NCBI GenBank assembly: GCA_913776825.1
Contig: CAJYPV010000007.1
Coordinates: 124,001-188,000, forward strand
Direction: 5' to 3'
DNA from: Burkholderiaceae bacterium
GTDB taxonomy: Bacteria > Pseudomonadota > Gammaproteobacteria > Burkholderiales > Burkholderiaceae_C
Length of the DNA stretch: 64,000 nt
Below are positions 1 to 8,966 of this stretch, one piece after another (position 1 is the first letter of the stretch; every line of letters starts with the position of its first letter). The notes below the pieces were generated by a model. That model was not told the origin of the DNA. It searched no databases and saw only the letters and a program-made list of their open reading frames with translations. Made by a program: the position numbers and the translations under genes.

Positions 1-1123
1 GAACGCGGAAGGCTTCCAGCTCGGTGATGTCCGCATCGTCATGGTTGGTGACATGCGGGATGGTGACCCAGTTGCGGTGCAGGTTGGCGCCGCTGATCTT
101 CTTGATGCGCGAGAGGTCCTTGCGCTCGACCGGGCCGAACTTCTCGAAGTCGACCTTGGGCCAGGGCAGCAGGCCCGGGAAGGCGCCACCGCCGGCAGCC
201 GGTGCAGCGGCCTTCTGCGCGACGGTCTGGGCCTTGCCGGCCATCACCGCCTTGACGAAGTCCTGCACATCGCTTTCGGTGATGCGGCCCTTGGCGCCGG
301 AACCCTTGACCTCTTCCAGCGGCACGCCCAGTTCACGGGCGATCTTGCGGATGCTGGGCGACGCATGCGGCAGCTTGCCTTGCGGCGCGGTCGGCTCATG
401 CGGCGGCAGTGCGGCGGTGGGCACCTGGCGCTCGGCCGGCGCGGGGGCGCTGGTTTGAGCGGGAGCAGGCGCCGCAGCGGCTTGAGCCGGTGCGGGCGCC
501 GAAGCCGCCGGAGCGGGCGCGGGCGCAGCGGCGCCGGTGGCTTGCACCACCGCGATCTTGCTGCCCTTGGCGACCTTGTCGCCGAGCTTGACCAGCAGCT
601 CCTTCACCACGCCGCCGTGCGACGAGGGAATCTCCATCGACGCCTTGTCGGATTCGACGGTGATCAGGCTCTGCTCGGGCTTGATGGTGTCGCCGACCTT
701 CACCAGCACCTCGATCACGGCCACTTCATCGAAGTCGCCGATGTCGGGGATGACGATGTCCACCGGACCCGCCGAGGCGGCCGGTGCCGGCGCGGCTGCG
801 GCCGGCGCAGAGGCCGCTGCAGGCGCCGGAGCGGCGGCGGCCGGAGCAGCGGCGGGCGCCGGGGCGGGCGCTGCTGCGCCAGCGTCAGCGGACTCGATCA
901 CGACCAGCAGCGAGCCTTCGCTGATCTTGTCGCCGATCTGAACCTTGACTTCCTTGACCACGCCCGCATGCGAGGACGGGATCTCCATCGAGGCCTTGTC
1001 GCTCTCGACGGTCACCAGGCTTTGTTCCTGCTTGACGGTGTCGCCGGGCTTGACCAGCAGCTCGATCACCGCCACTTCCGCGAAGTCTCCGATGTCCGGA
1101 ACCTTGACTTCAACCAATGCCAT
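1..1123 (-). CDS. aceF: Pyruvate dehydrogenase E2, dihydrolipoamide acetyltransferase (3' part outside window)
   Basis: This is the E2 core of the pyruvate dehydrogenase complex, which moves the acetyl group from E1 to CoA. About 374 residues are visible. A first lipoyl domain lies at about residues 2-77 (lipoyl-lysine motif ESDKAS). A second, near-identical lipoyl domain lies at about 120-194, after an Ala/Pro-rich linker. A peripheral-subunit (E3) binding domain follows at about 252-296 ([19 protein letters not shown]). The start of the catalytic domain ([19 protein letters not shown]) runs off the window. The start ATG at 1123 is preceded by GGAGA. It lies 156 bases downstream of aceE on the same strand, presumably in one operon. 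Two lipoyl domains is a common proteobacterial arrangement. Identification is secure; only the C-terminal active site is unseen. Confidence 0.96.
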   Translation of the reverse strand, partial: MALVEVKVPDIGDFAEVAVIELLVKPGDTVKQEQSLVTVESDKASMEIPSSHAGVVKEVKVQIGDKISEGSLLVVIESADAGAAAPAPAPAAAPAAAAPAPAAASAPAAAAPAPAASAGPVDIVIPDIGDFDEVAVIEVLVKVGDTIKPEQSLITVESDKASMEIPSSHGGVVKELLVKLGDKVAKGSKIAVVQATGAAAPAPAPAASAPAPAQAAAAPAPAQTSAPAPAERQVPTAALPPHEPTAPQGKLPHASPSIRKIARELGVPLEEVKGSGAKGRITESDVQDFVKAVMAGKAQTVAQKAAAPAAGGGAFPGLLPWPKVDFEKFGPVERKDLSRIKKISGANLHRNWVTIPHVTNHDDADITELEAFRV

Positions 1124-1279
1124 GTTGGATGTCTCCAATGAATTTCAGTGCCACGCCCCGCTCACCATCCCCTTGAGCATCCTGCCCGTTGGCCGCCGCC
1201 ACCGGACCGACCGGTGGGGTGACCCCGGCGCGTCCAGCGCGCCGGTGCGAAGGACGGGGTGTGTGCGGGTTGCCGGGAA

Positions 1280-3985
1280 TCAAGCGTACAGAGGGTTGAC
1301 CTTGTCGACGTTGATGCCGTAGCGCTTGATCGCCTCGGCCACGGCGGACGCCGGGATCTTGCCTTCGTCGGCCAGGCTCTTCAGCGCGGCGACGACGATG
1401 TAATGGCGGTTGATCTCGAAGTGCTCGCGCAGCTTGGAACGGAAGTCGCTGCGACCGAAGCCGTCGGTGCCCAGCACCTTGTACTGGCGACCCGTCGGGA
1501 TGTAGGCGCGGATCTGCTCGGCATACGCCTTCATGTAGTCGGTCGAGGCGATCACCGGACCCTGCACCTTGCTCAGCTGCTGGGTGACGTAAGGCACGCA
1601 GGCCAGCTCGGTCGGGTGCAGCAGGTTCCAGCGCTCGGCGTTCTGGCCGTCGCGGGCCAGCTCGTTGAAGCTGGGGCAGGACCAGACATTCGCGCCGACG
1701 CCCCAGTCGGCTTCCAGCAGCTTCTTGGCGGCCTGGCTTTCGCGCAGGATGGTGCCCGAGCCCAGCAGGTTGACCGTCAGCGGATGCGGCGCGGCATCTT
1801 CCAGCAGGTACATGCCCTTGAGGATCTGTTCCTCGGTGCCGACCTTCAGGCCAGGCATCGGGTAGTTCTCGTTGAGCAGGGTCAGGTAGAAGAAGACGTT
1901 CTCCTGGTTCTCGACCATGCGCTTCAGGCCGGAATGCAGGATCACCGCGACTTCATGGGCGAAGGTCGGGTCGTAGCTGATGCAGTTCGGGATGGTGCCG
2001 GCCAGGATGTGGCTGTGGCCGTCCTCATGCTGCAGGCCTTCGCCGTTCAGCGTGGTGCGACCGGAGGTGCCGCCCAGCAGGAAGCCGCGCGCCTGCATGT
2101 CGCCTGCCGCCCAGGCCAGGTCGCCGATGCGCTGGAAGCCGAACATCGAGTAGTACACGTAGAACGGGATCATCGTGCGGTTGTTCGTCGAGTACGACGT
2201 CGCCGCGGCGATCCAGCTGGCCATGCCGCCCGCTTCGTTGATGCCTTCCTGCAGGATCTGACCGGCCTTGTCCTCGCGGTAGTACATCACCTGGTCCTTG
2301 TCGACCGGGGTGTAGAGCTGACCCTTCGGGTTGTAGATGCCGATCTGACGGAACAGGCCTTCCATGCCGAAGGTGCGGGCCTCGTCGACCAGGATGGGCA
2401 CGGTGCGCGGGCCCAGTTCCTTGTCACGCAGCAGCGTGGTCAGGAAGCGGACATAGGCCTGGGTCGTCGAGATTTCGCGGCCTTCGGCCGTCGGGTCCAG
2501 CACGGCCTGGAAGGTGGCCAGTTCCGGCACCTTCAGCGATTCGTCGGCTTGGGGGCGACGCTTGGGCAGATAGCCGCCCAGCGCCTGACGGCGGGCCTGC
2601 AGGTACTGCATTTCCGGCGTGTCATCGGCCGGCTTGTAGAACGGGATCTTGGCCAGTTCGCTGTCGGGGATGGGAATGTTGAAGCGGTCGCGGAAGGCCT
2701 TGATGTCCTCGTCCTGCAGCTTCTTGGTCTGGTGCGCGGTGTTCTTGCCTTCACCGATCTTGCCCATGCCGTAGCCCTTGACGGTCTTGATCAGCATGAC
2801 GGTCGGCTGGCCGACGGTGTTCACCGCCTGGTGATAGGCGGCATAGACCTTCTGCGGATCGTGGCCGCCGCGGTTCAGGCGCCAGATGTCCTCATCGGAC
2901 ATGTTCTCCACCATCTTCAGCAGCTCCGGATGCTTGCCGAAGAAGTGCTTGCGCACGAACGCGCCGTCATTGGCCTTGTAGGCCTGGTAGTCGCCGTCCA
3001 GCGTCTCCATCATGACCTTGCGCAGCAGCTCCTGCTTGTCGCGCGCCAGCAGCGGATCCCAGTAGGAGCCCCAGATCAGCTTGATGACGTTCCAGCCAGC
3101 GCCGCGGAACTCGCCTTCGAGTTCCTGAATGATCTTGCCGTTGCCGCGCACCGGGCCGTCCAGGCGCTGCAGGTTGCAGTTCACGACGAAGATCAGGTTG
3201 TCCAGCTTCTCGCGGGCGGCCAGGCCGATCGCGCCCAGCGATTCCGGCTCGTCCATTTCGCCGTCGCCCAGGAACACCCAGACCTTGCGCTTGGAGGTGT
3301 CGGCGATGCCGCGTGCGTGCAGGTACTTCAGGAAGCGCGCCTGATAGATGGCCATCAGCGGGCCGAGGCCCATCGAGACCGTCGGGAACTGCCAGAACTC
3401 GGGCATCAGCTTCGGATGCGGATAGCTGGACAGGCCCTTGCCGTCGACTTCCTGACGGAAGTTGTTCAGCTGCTCTTCGGTGATGCGGCCTTCCAGGAAC
3501 GCGCGGGCATAGATGCCGGGCGCGCTGTGGCCCTGGATGTAGAGCAGGTCGCCGCCGTGCACGCCGTCATCGCCGTGCCAGAAATGGTTGAAGCCGCATC
3601 CCAGCATGGTCGCCAGCGAGGCGAAGCTGGAGATATGGCCGCCCAGGTCGCCGCCATCTTCCGGATGCAGGCGGTTGGCCCGCACCACCATCGCCATCGC
3701 ATTCCAGCGCATGAAGGCGCGCAGGCGCTCTTCGATCTCGATGTTGCCGGGGAAGCGCTCTTCCTTGTCGGCGGGGATGGTGTTGACGTAGGCGGTGGTG
3801 GCCGAGAACGGCACATCGATGCCGGCCTGGCGGGCATGGTCGATCAGCGTTTCGAGCAGGAAGTGGGCACGGTCGCCACCCTCTTCACCGATGACGGCGG
3901 ACAGCGCGTCCAGCCACTCCCGGGTTTCGAGAGCGTCGGTGTCGTTGGCGGCTGCGCCTAGGAAGGACTGGGGCTGCGCGGACAT
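1280..3985 (-). CDS. aceE: Pyruvate dehydrogenase E1 component, homodimeric type
   Basis: This thiamine-diphosphate enzyme decarboxylates pyruvate and acetylates the lipoyl groups of AceF. The protein has 901 residues, close to the usual 880-900 for the homodimeric E1. The ThDP-binding motif is visible as GDGEMDEPES followed about 25 residues later by NLIFVVNCNLQ. The N-terminal region has the typical RRIEEW/HISSFAS-type surroundings (GGHISSFAS) and the HGDDGVHGGD loop. The ATG at 3985 has an AGGAGA Shine-Dalgarno. It is transcribed towards aceF, away from the sensor-kinase gene. The 365-base divergent spacer carries an inverted repeat that may be an operator. Confidence 0.97.
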   Translation of the reverse strand: MSAQPQSFLGAAANDTDALETREWLDALSAVIGEEGGDRAHFLLETLIDHARQAGIDVPFSATTAYVNTIPADKEERFPGNIEIEERLRAFMRWNAMAMVVRANRLHPEDGGDLGGHISSFASLATMLGCGFNHFWHGDDGVHGGDLLYIQGHSAPGIYARAFLEGRITEEQLNNFRQEVDGKGLSSYPHPKLMPEFWQFPTVSMGLGPLMAIYQARFLKYLHARGIADTSKRKVWVFLGDGEMDEPESLGAIGLAAREKLDNLIFVVNCNLQRLDGPVRGNGKIIQELEGEFRGAGWNVIKLIWGSYWDPLLARDKQELLRKVMMETLDGDYQAYKANDGAFVRKHFFGKHPELLKMVENMSDEDIWRLNRGGHDPQKVYAAYHQAVNTVGQPTVMLIKTVKGYGMGKIGEGKNTAHQTKKLQDEDIKAFRDRFNIPIPDSELAKIPFYKPADDTPEMQYLQARRQALGGYLPKRRPQADESLKVPELATFQAVLDPTAEGREISTTQAYVRFLTTLLRDKELGPRTVPILVDEARTFGMEGLFRQIGIYNPKGQLYTPVDKDQVMYYREDKAGQILQEGINEAGGMASWIAAATSYSTNNRTMIPFYVYYSMFGFQRIGDLAWAAGDMQARGFLLGGTSGRTTLNGEGLQHEDGHSHILAGTIPNCISYDPTFAHEVAVILHSGLKRMVENQENVFFYLTLLNENYPMPGLKVGTEEQILKGMYLLEDAAPHPLTVNLLGSGTILRESQAAKKLLEADWGVGANVWSCPSFNELARDGQNAERWNLLHPTELACVPYVTQQLSKVQGPVIASTDYMKAYAEQIRAYIPTGRQYKVLGTDGFGRSDFRSKLREHFEINRHYIVVAALKSLADEGKIPASAVAEAIKRYGINVDKVNPLYA

Positions 3986-4170
3986 GGGGGTCTCCTGTTT
4001 CTTGTCGCCGATGCGAAGGTCTAGCGAGAGGTCTAGCGAATGTCGAGCTTAGGCACGAAGTCCGGTCCGGACCTCTGCTGAAAGGGTCATGGCCCTGCGG
4101 CCGGAAGGCGCTTGCGCGACGACGCGCGCAGGGCTGCCCACCGGGCCCCGAGGCCCACGGCGCGGGAGTT

Positions 4171-4223
4171 TCTCACAAGGTTTTGATTTTCCAAATAGCG
4201 CGACGACGTTTCACATTGTGAGA
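4171..4223. promoter_or_regulatory. Divergent aceE / sensor-kinase control region with inverted repeats
   Basis: The 365-base spacer between aceE (start 3985, minus) and the kinase (start 4351, plus) is AT-richer than its surroundings. It contains an exact 8-base inverted repeat, TCTCACAA at 4171-4178 and TTGTGAGA at 4216-4223. The right arm overlaps a second perfect odd palindrome, TCACATTGTGA, at 4211-4221. The arrangement looks like a paired operator in the expected promoter zone of aceE. It does not match the enterobacterial PdhR motif (ATTGGT...ACCAAT). Which regulator binds is unknown. Confidence 0.45.
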
Positions 4224-4350
4224 GTTCAATGCTGCACCGCACCATCGTCCGCAGGCCGCGCGGACGCGGCATCGGCGCCCTAGATCGATCAGGGAATGCC
4301 CGAGTGCCCACGTCCCGGGAAGGGCGACAGCGACCGAGATAATCCCGCCC

Positions 4351-6948
4351 ATGCTGTCCCGCCTCGATGTCCAAGGCCATCTCCGCCGCACCCTGACTCC
4401 TGTCAAACGTCTGGTCTCGTCCTGGTGGCGGCGGCAATCGCCCTCCCGCCAGGACCGCTTCGCCACGCTGGGGCCGTTGCTGTCGGTGCTGCTGTTCCTG
4501 GCGGCGATCGTGTCGGCCTTCTGGTACTTGCGGAACGAGGAAATCGAGCGCGAGGCCGAGGGCGTGAAGCGCGACACCGAGATGGCGCAGCAGCAGATCC
4601 GCTCCCGCCTGATCGACAACGAGGACCTGCTCAGCCCGCTGACCCGCGATGTGGTGAATCGCGCCTCCGATGCGCTGGACTTCAGCCAGAAGGCGATGGC
4701 GATCGCCCGCAGCCGGCCGGAGATCACCCACATCACCTGGCTGAGCGCCAAGCGCGAGCGCCGCGCCAGCGTCGCCGCCAACGGCGACCAGGCCGAGACG
4801 CTGATGACGCTGTCGGGCAATGACCCGTCCATGCCCAACGGCCATGCCAACAGCGAGCCGGAGCGCGCCTTCCAGGCGGTGCGGGACCGCCGCACGCGGG
4901 TCTACTCCGCGCCGTTCGCTGACGCCAACAACACCACCGTCTTCCAGCTGATGCTGCCGGTGACCGATCGCAACGGCTTCGCCGGTGTGCTGATCGCCGA
5001 ATACACGGTCGATGGCTTGCTGCGCTATTCGGTGCCGGCCGAGGTCACCGCCCGGCATGCGGTCGCGATCCTGGATCCGCGCGAGCAGGTGGTGGCCAGC
5101 ACCGTGACCCCGATGCCGGGCCGGCGCCTGACCCGTGCGCCGATCTATTACGAAGTCCCGATGGCGCCCGCGCCGGGCCTGGTGTTGCGCGGCCAGGGAT
5201 ATCGGACCTCGATCGGGCTGATCTCCAACACGCTGTTCTGGATGGTGATGGCGCTGTCGGTCCTCACCGTCTGGATGCTGCTCGGCACCTGGAAGCACAT
5301 GCGACGTCGGGCGCAGGTCCAGAACGCGCTGGCGGCGGAGACGAATTTCCGTCGCGCGATGGAGAACTCCATGCTGACCGGCATGCGGGCCATGGATCTG
5401 GAGACCCGCATCAGCTATGTGAATCCGGCCTTCTGCGCGATGACCGGGTTCTCGGAGAACGAGCTGATCGGTCGCAAGCCGCCCTTCCCTTACTGGCCGC
5501 CGGACCGCTACGAGGAAAACCTGCGGCTGCTGCAGCAGGAGATGCAGGGCCGCAGTCCCGCCGGCGGTTCCGAAGTCAAGGTGATGCGCAAGGACGGCAG
5601 CATCTTCGACGCCCGCATGTATGTCTCGCCGCTGATCGACCCCAAGGGGAAGCAGAACGGCTGGATGACCTCGATGACCAACATCACCGAGGCCAAGCGG
5701 GTGCGCGATCAGCTCTCGGCCTCGCATGAGCGCTTCACCACGGTGCTGGAAGGCCTGGATGCGGCGGTGTCGGTGCTGTCGGTGCAACAGGGCGAATTGC
5801 TGTTTGCCAATCGCAGCTACCGGCTGTGGTTCGGCGCCGATCCCAAGGGCCATGCGATGTTGGCCGGCTCGCAGCTCACGGGCACCAGCCTCAAGGACGA
5901 GCCTGAACCCGATACCGATGAAGAGATCGATGAATTCGGCACCCTGCCGCCGCAACAGCTGAGCGAGATCGGCGCGGATTCGCGCGAGGTCTTCATCGCC
6001 CAGCTGGACATGTGGTTCGATGTGCGCGCCCGTTATCTGCAATGGACCGATGGCCGGCTGGCGCAGATGCTGATCGCCACCGACATCACCGCGCGCCGTC
6101 ATGCGGAAGCGCAGCAACAGCAGCAAGCCGAGAAGGCGCAGGTCACCAGCCGGCTCATCACGATGGGCGAGATGGCGTCGAGCGTGGCCCATGAACTCAA
6201 CCAGCCTCTGACCGCGATCAGCAACTACTGCAACGGCATGGTGTCGCGCGTGCGCAATGACAACATCGTCAAGGACGATCTGATCATGGCGCTGGAGAAG
6301 ACCGCCAAGCAGGCGCAGCGCGCCGGTCAGATCATTCACCGCATCCGCGCCTTCGTGAAGAAGAGCGAGCCTCAGCGCCAGCCGGCCTTCGCCGCCTCGA
6401 TCGTGGAGGACTCGGTCGAACTCGCCGGCATCGAGCTGCGCCGGCGCAATGTGCAGATCCACACCTATGTCGCGCAGCGGCTGCCGGTGATGCGGGTCGA
6501 TCCGATCCTGATCGAGCAGGTGCTGCTGAACCTGTTGAAGAACGCGGCCGAAGCCATCGACAACGCTGCGCTGCCGCCCTCGCGCCGCCACATCGAGCTG
6601 CGCGTCGTGCCCAAGCACACCGCCGAGCTGGGCGCCAACATCGAGTTCTCGGTCACCGACATGGGCCCCGGCCTGCCGGAGGAAGTGATCGAGCGCATGT
6701 ATGAAGCCTTCTTCTCGACGAAGGCTGACGGATTGGGCATTGGCCTAGGGTTATGCCGGTCCATCATCGAGTCCCACCAGGGCAGGATACGCGCCGAGAA
6801 CCTCTACAATGGCGCGTCCATCGTCGGGTGCCGGTTCGCGTTCACGATCCCCGTGGACATCCCGCGACCCGAGCCGACGCTTCCCACCCCGGACAAGGAT
6901 CGGGAAGCCGGCACGGGGACTGCACACAACACCGCAGCAACACCATGA
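4351..6948 (+). CDS. Membrane PAS-domain sensor histidine kinase (FixL/DctB-like)
   Basis: This is a 865-residue inner-membrane kinase. A first membrane segment lies at about 42-61 and a second at about 291-312, enclosing a periplasmic sensor region of about 230 residues. Two cytoplasmic PAS domains follow, at about 332-449 (SYVNPAFCAMTGFSENELIG) and 461-595. Then come a HisKA domain with phosphoacceptor His614 (ASSVAHELNQPL) and a HATPase with N box (LLNLLKNAAEAID) and G box (GLGIGLGLC). The stop overlaps the start of the response regulator by ATGA, so the two are a coupled two-component pair. The signal sensed is unknown. Its divergence from aceE hints at control of central carbon metabolism, but that is inference. 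The ATG at 4351 has only a weak ribosome site. Confidence 0.9.
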   Translation: MLSRLDVQGHLRRTLTPVKRLVSSWWRRQSPSRQDRFATLGPLLSVLLFLAAIVSAFWYLRNEEIEREAEGVKRDTEMAQQQIRSRLIDNEDLLSPLTRDVVNRASDALDFSQKAMAIARSRPEITHITWLSAKRERRASVAANGDQAETLMTLSGNDPSMPNGHANSEPERAFQAVRDRRTRVYSAPFADANNTTVFQLMLPVTDRNGFAGVLIAEYTVDGLLRYSVPAEVTARHAVAILDPREQVVASTVTPMPGRRLTRAPIYYEVPMAPAPGLVLRGQGYRTSIGLISNTLFWMVMALSVLTVWMLLGTWKHMRRRAQVQNALAAETNFRRAMENSMLTGMRAMDLETRISYVNPAFCAMTGFSENELIGRKPPFPYWPPDRYEENLRLLQQEMQGRSPAGGSEVKVMRKDGSIFDARMYVSPLIDPKGKQNGWMTSMTNITEAKRVRDQLSASHERFTTVLEGLDAAVSVLSVQQGELLFANRSYRLWFGADPKGHAMLAGSQLTGTSLKDEPEPDTDEEIDEFGTLPPQQLSEIGADSREVFIAQLDMWFDVRARYLQWTDGRLAQMLIATDITARRHAEAQQQQQAEKAQVTSRLITMGEMASSVAHELNQPLTAISNYCNGMVSRVRNDNIVKDDLIMALEKTAKQAQRAGQIIHRIRAFVKKSEPQRQPAFAASIVEDSVELAGIELRRRNVQIHTYVAQRLPVMRVDPILIEQVLLNLLKNAAEAIDNAALPPSRRHIELRVVPKHTAELGANIEFSVTDMGPGLPEEVIERMYEAFFSTKADGLGIGLGLCRSIIESHQGRIRAENLYNGASIVGCRFAFTIPVDIPRPEPTLPTPDKDREAGTGTAHNTAATP

Positions 6949-7577
6949 GCTTGATTCCGAAGAAGGGTAATGTCTACGTCGTCGATGATGACGAGGCAGT
7001 GCGAGATTCCTTGCAGTGGCTGCTGGAGGGCAAGGACTACCGGGTCAAGTGCTACGACTCCGCCGAAAGCTTCCTGAGCCGCTACGACCCACGCGAAGTG
7101 GCCTGCCTGATTGCCGACATCCGCATGGAAGGCATGAGCGGCCTGGATCTGCAAGACAAGCTGATCGAGCGCAAGAGCCCGCTCCCGATCGTCTTCATCA
7201 CCGGCCACGGCGATGTGCCGATGGCGGTGCAGACGATGAAAAAGGGCGCGGTCGACTTCATCGAGAAGCCGTTCAAGGAAGAAGAGCTGCTCAATCTGGT
7301 CGAGCGCATGCTGGACCAGGCCCGCGGCGCCTTCGCCACCCAACAGGAAGCCGCCAGCCGCGATGCCTTGCTCTCGCGCCTGACCACCCGTGAAGCGCAG
7401 GTGCTGGAGCGCATCGTCGCCGGCCGCCTGAACAAGCAGATCGCGGACGACCTCGGCATCAGCATCAAGACGGTGGAGGCGCACCGCGCCAACATCATGG
7501 AAAAGCTCAATGCCAACACCGTGGCCGATCTGCTGAAGATCGCGCTCGGTGCCAACACCCCCGCCAAGGCCGGTTGA
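6945..7577 (+). CDS. Response regulator, FixJ family (receiver plus LuxR-type HTH)
   Basis: This is a 210-residue cytoplasmic transcription factor, the partner of the upstream kinase. The receiver domain at about 8-125 has the acidic pocket (VVDDDEAVR), phosphoacceptor Asp58 (LIADIRM), the Thr of FITGHGD and the Lys of EKPF. The C-terminal LuxR/GerE helix-turn-helix at about 145-195 reads [19 protein letters not shown] followed by [15 protein letters not shown]. The start overlaps the kinase stop (ATGA), which supports coupled translation. A strong terminator follows 19 bases after the stop. Targets cannot be told from the sequence. Confidence 0.93.
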   Translation: MSLIPKKGNVYVVDDDEAVRDSLQWLLEGKDYRVKCYDSAESFLSRYDPREVACLIADIRMEGMSGLDLQDKLIERKSPLPIVFITGHGDVPMAVQTMKKGAVDFIEKPFKEEELLNLVERMLDQARGAFATQQEAASRDALLSRLTTREAQVLERIVAGRLNKQIADDLGISIKTVEAHRANIMEKLNANTVADLLKIALGANTPAKAG

Positions 7578-7890
7578 TCGACCGGCGCATTCAACGAGGC
7601 CGCTGCAAAGCGGCCTCTTTGCATTCTGGTCCGATGATCCCGAGGGCGCGACGACACCGCAGGTCGCCAGCGCCGGATCGGATCACCGAGCCGCTGGATC
7701 GACCGTTCGCCCGAGCGCTGAGGGCCGCCTCTTGGTCGCACGCCGCCGCGAATGGCCGATCACCTGTGACCCCTGCCCGCGCGCGATCCAGCGCGGGCGG
7801 ACGGATGCGGTGATGCGCCGGCCCTCGTGCCCGCCTCGCTCGCGTCCCTCTCAGTTTTTCTTTTCTCGCTGTACTTCCGGAGTTCCGCTC
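7578..7890. other. Spacer between the regulator gene and folD
   Basis: After the terminator at 7596-7620 this 313-base stretch holds no credible gene. The folD promoter presumably lies here, but no clear -35/-10 pair was seen. The pyrimidine-rich tract around 7850-7875 directly precedes the folD ribosome site. Confidence 0.5.
7596..7620 (+). terminator. Rho-independent terminator of the kinase/regulator operon
   Basis: A perfect 9-bp stem GAGGCCGCT / AGCGGCCTC encloses a GCAA tetraloop and is followed by TTT. It lies 19 bases after the regulator stop codon. Confidence 0.8.
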
Positions 7891-8751
<861 letters not shown>

Positions 8752-8755
8752 GCCC

Positions 8756-8789
8756 TTTCCCCCCCTCTTTCCCCCCTCTTTCCCCCCTC
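8756..8789. repeat. Short tandem repeat after folD (three 11-12-mers)
   Basis: Three tandem copies of TTTCCCCCCTC (the first with one extra C) begin 5 bases after the folD stop. It is a slippage-prone homopyrimidine tract with no obvious function. Confidence 0.75.
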
Positions 8790-8913
8790 GTTTGGGCGGT
8801 TCCGCGCGGTTGAATCGGCCTAGGTCCACCCCAAGGTGGGCCTTGTGGATCGCGTGACGACGGTCGACGATAGTCAGCCTCTCATCGGCGCGATAGAAAC
8901 CCCAACGTCAGTC

Positions 8914-8942
8914 CCAGGTGAAAGACTGAGACACTCACCTGG
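8914..8942 (+). promoter_or_regulatory. Hairpin or operator in the prlC leader
   Basis: A perfect 8-bp inverted repeat, CCAGGTGA and TCACCTGG, is separated by 13 bases and ends 24 bases before the prlC start codon. It could be a leader stem-loop or a dimeric repressor site. No decision is possible from sequence alone. Confidence 0.4.
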
Positions 8943-8966
8943 CATTGACCGACCCTTGAGGACTGC

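Noticed and set aside
1259..3961. A 900-codon plus-strand open frame opposite aceE
   Set aside because: It is a shadow of aceE; the minus strand carries unambiguous E1 motifs.
4087..6618. An 843-codon minus-strand frame opposite the sensor kinase
   Set aside because: The composition is typical of antisense in high-GC DNA and the kinase motifs on the plus strand are decisive.
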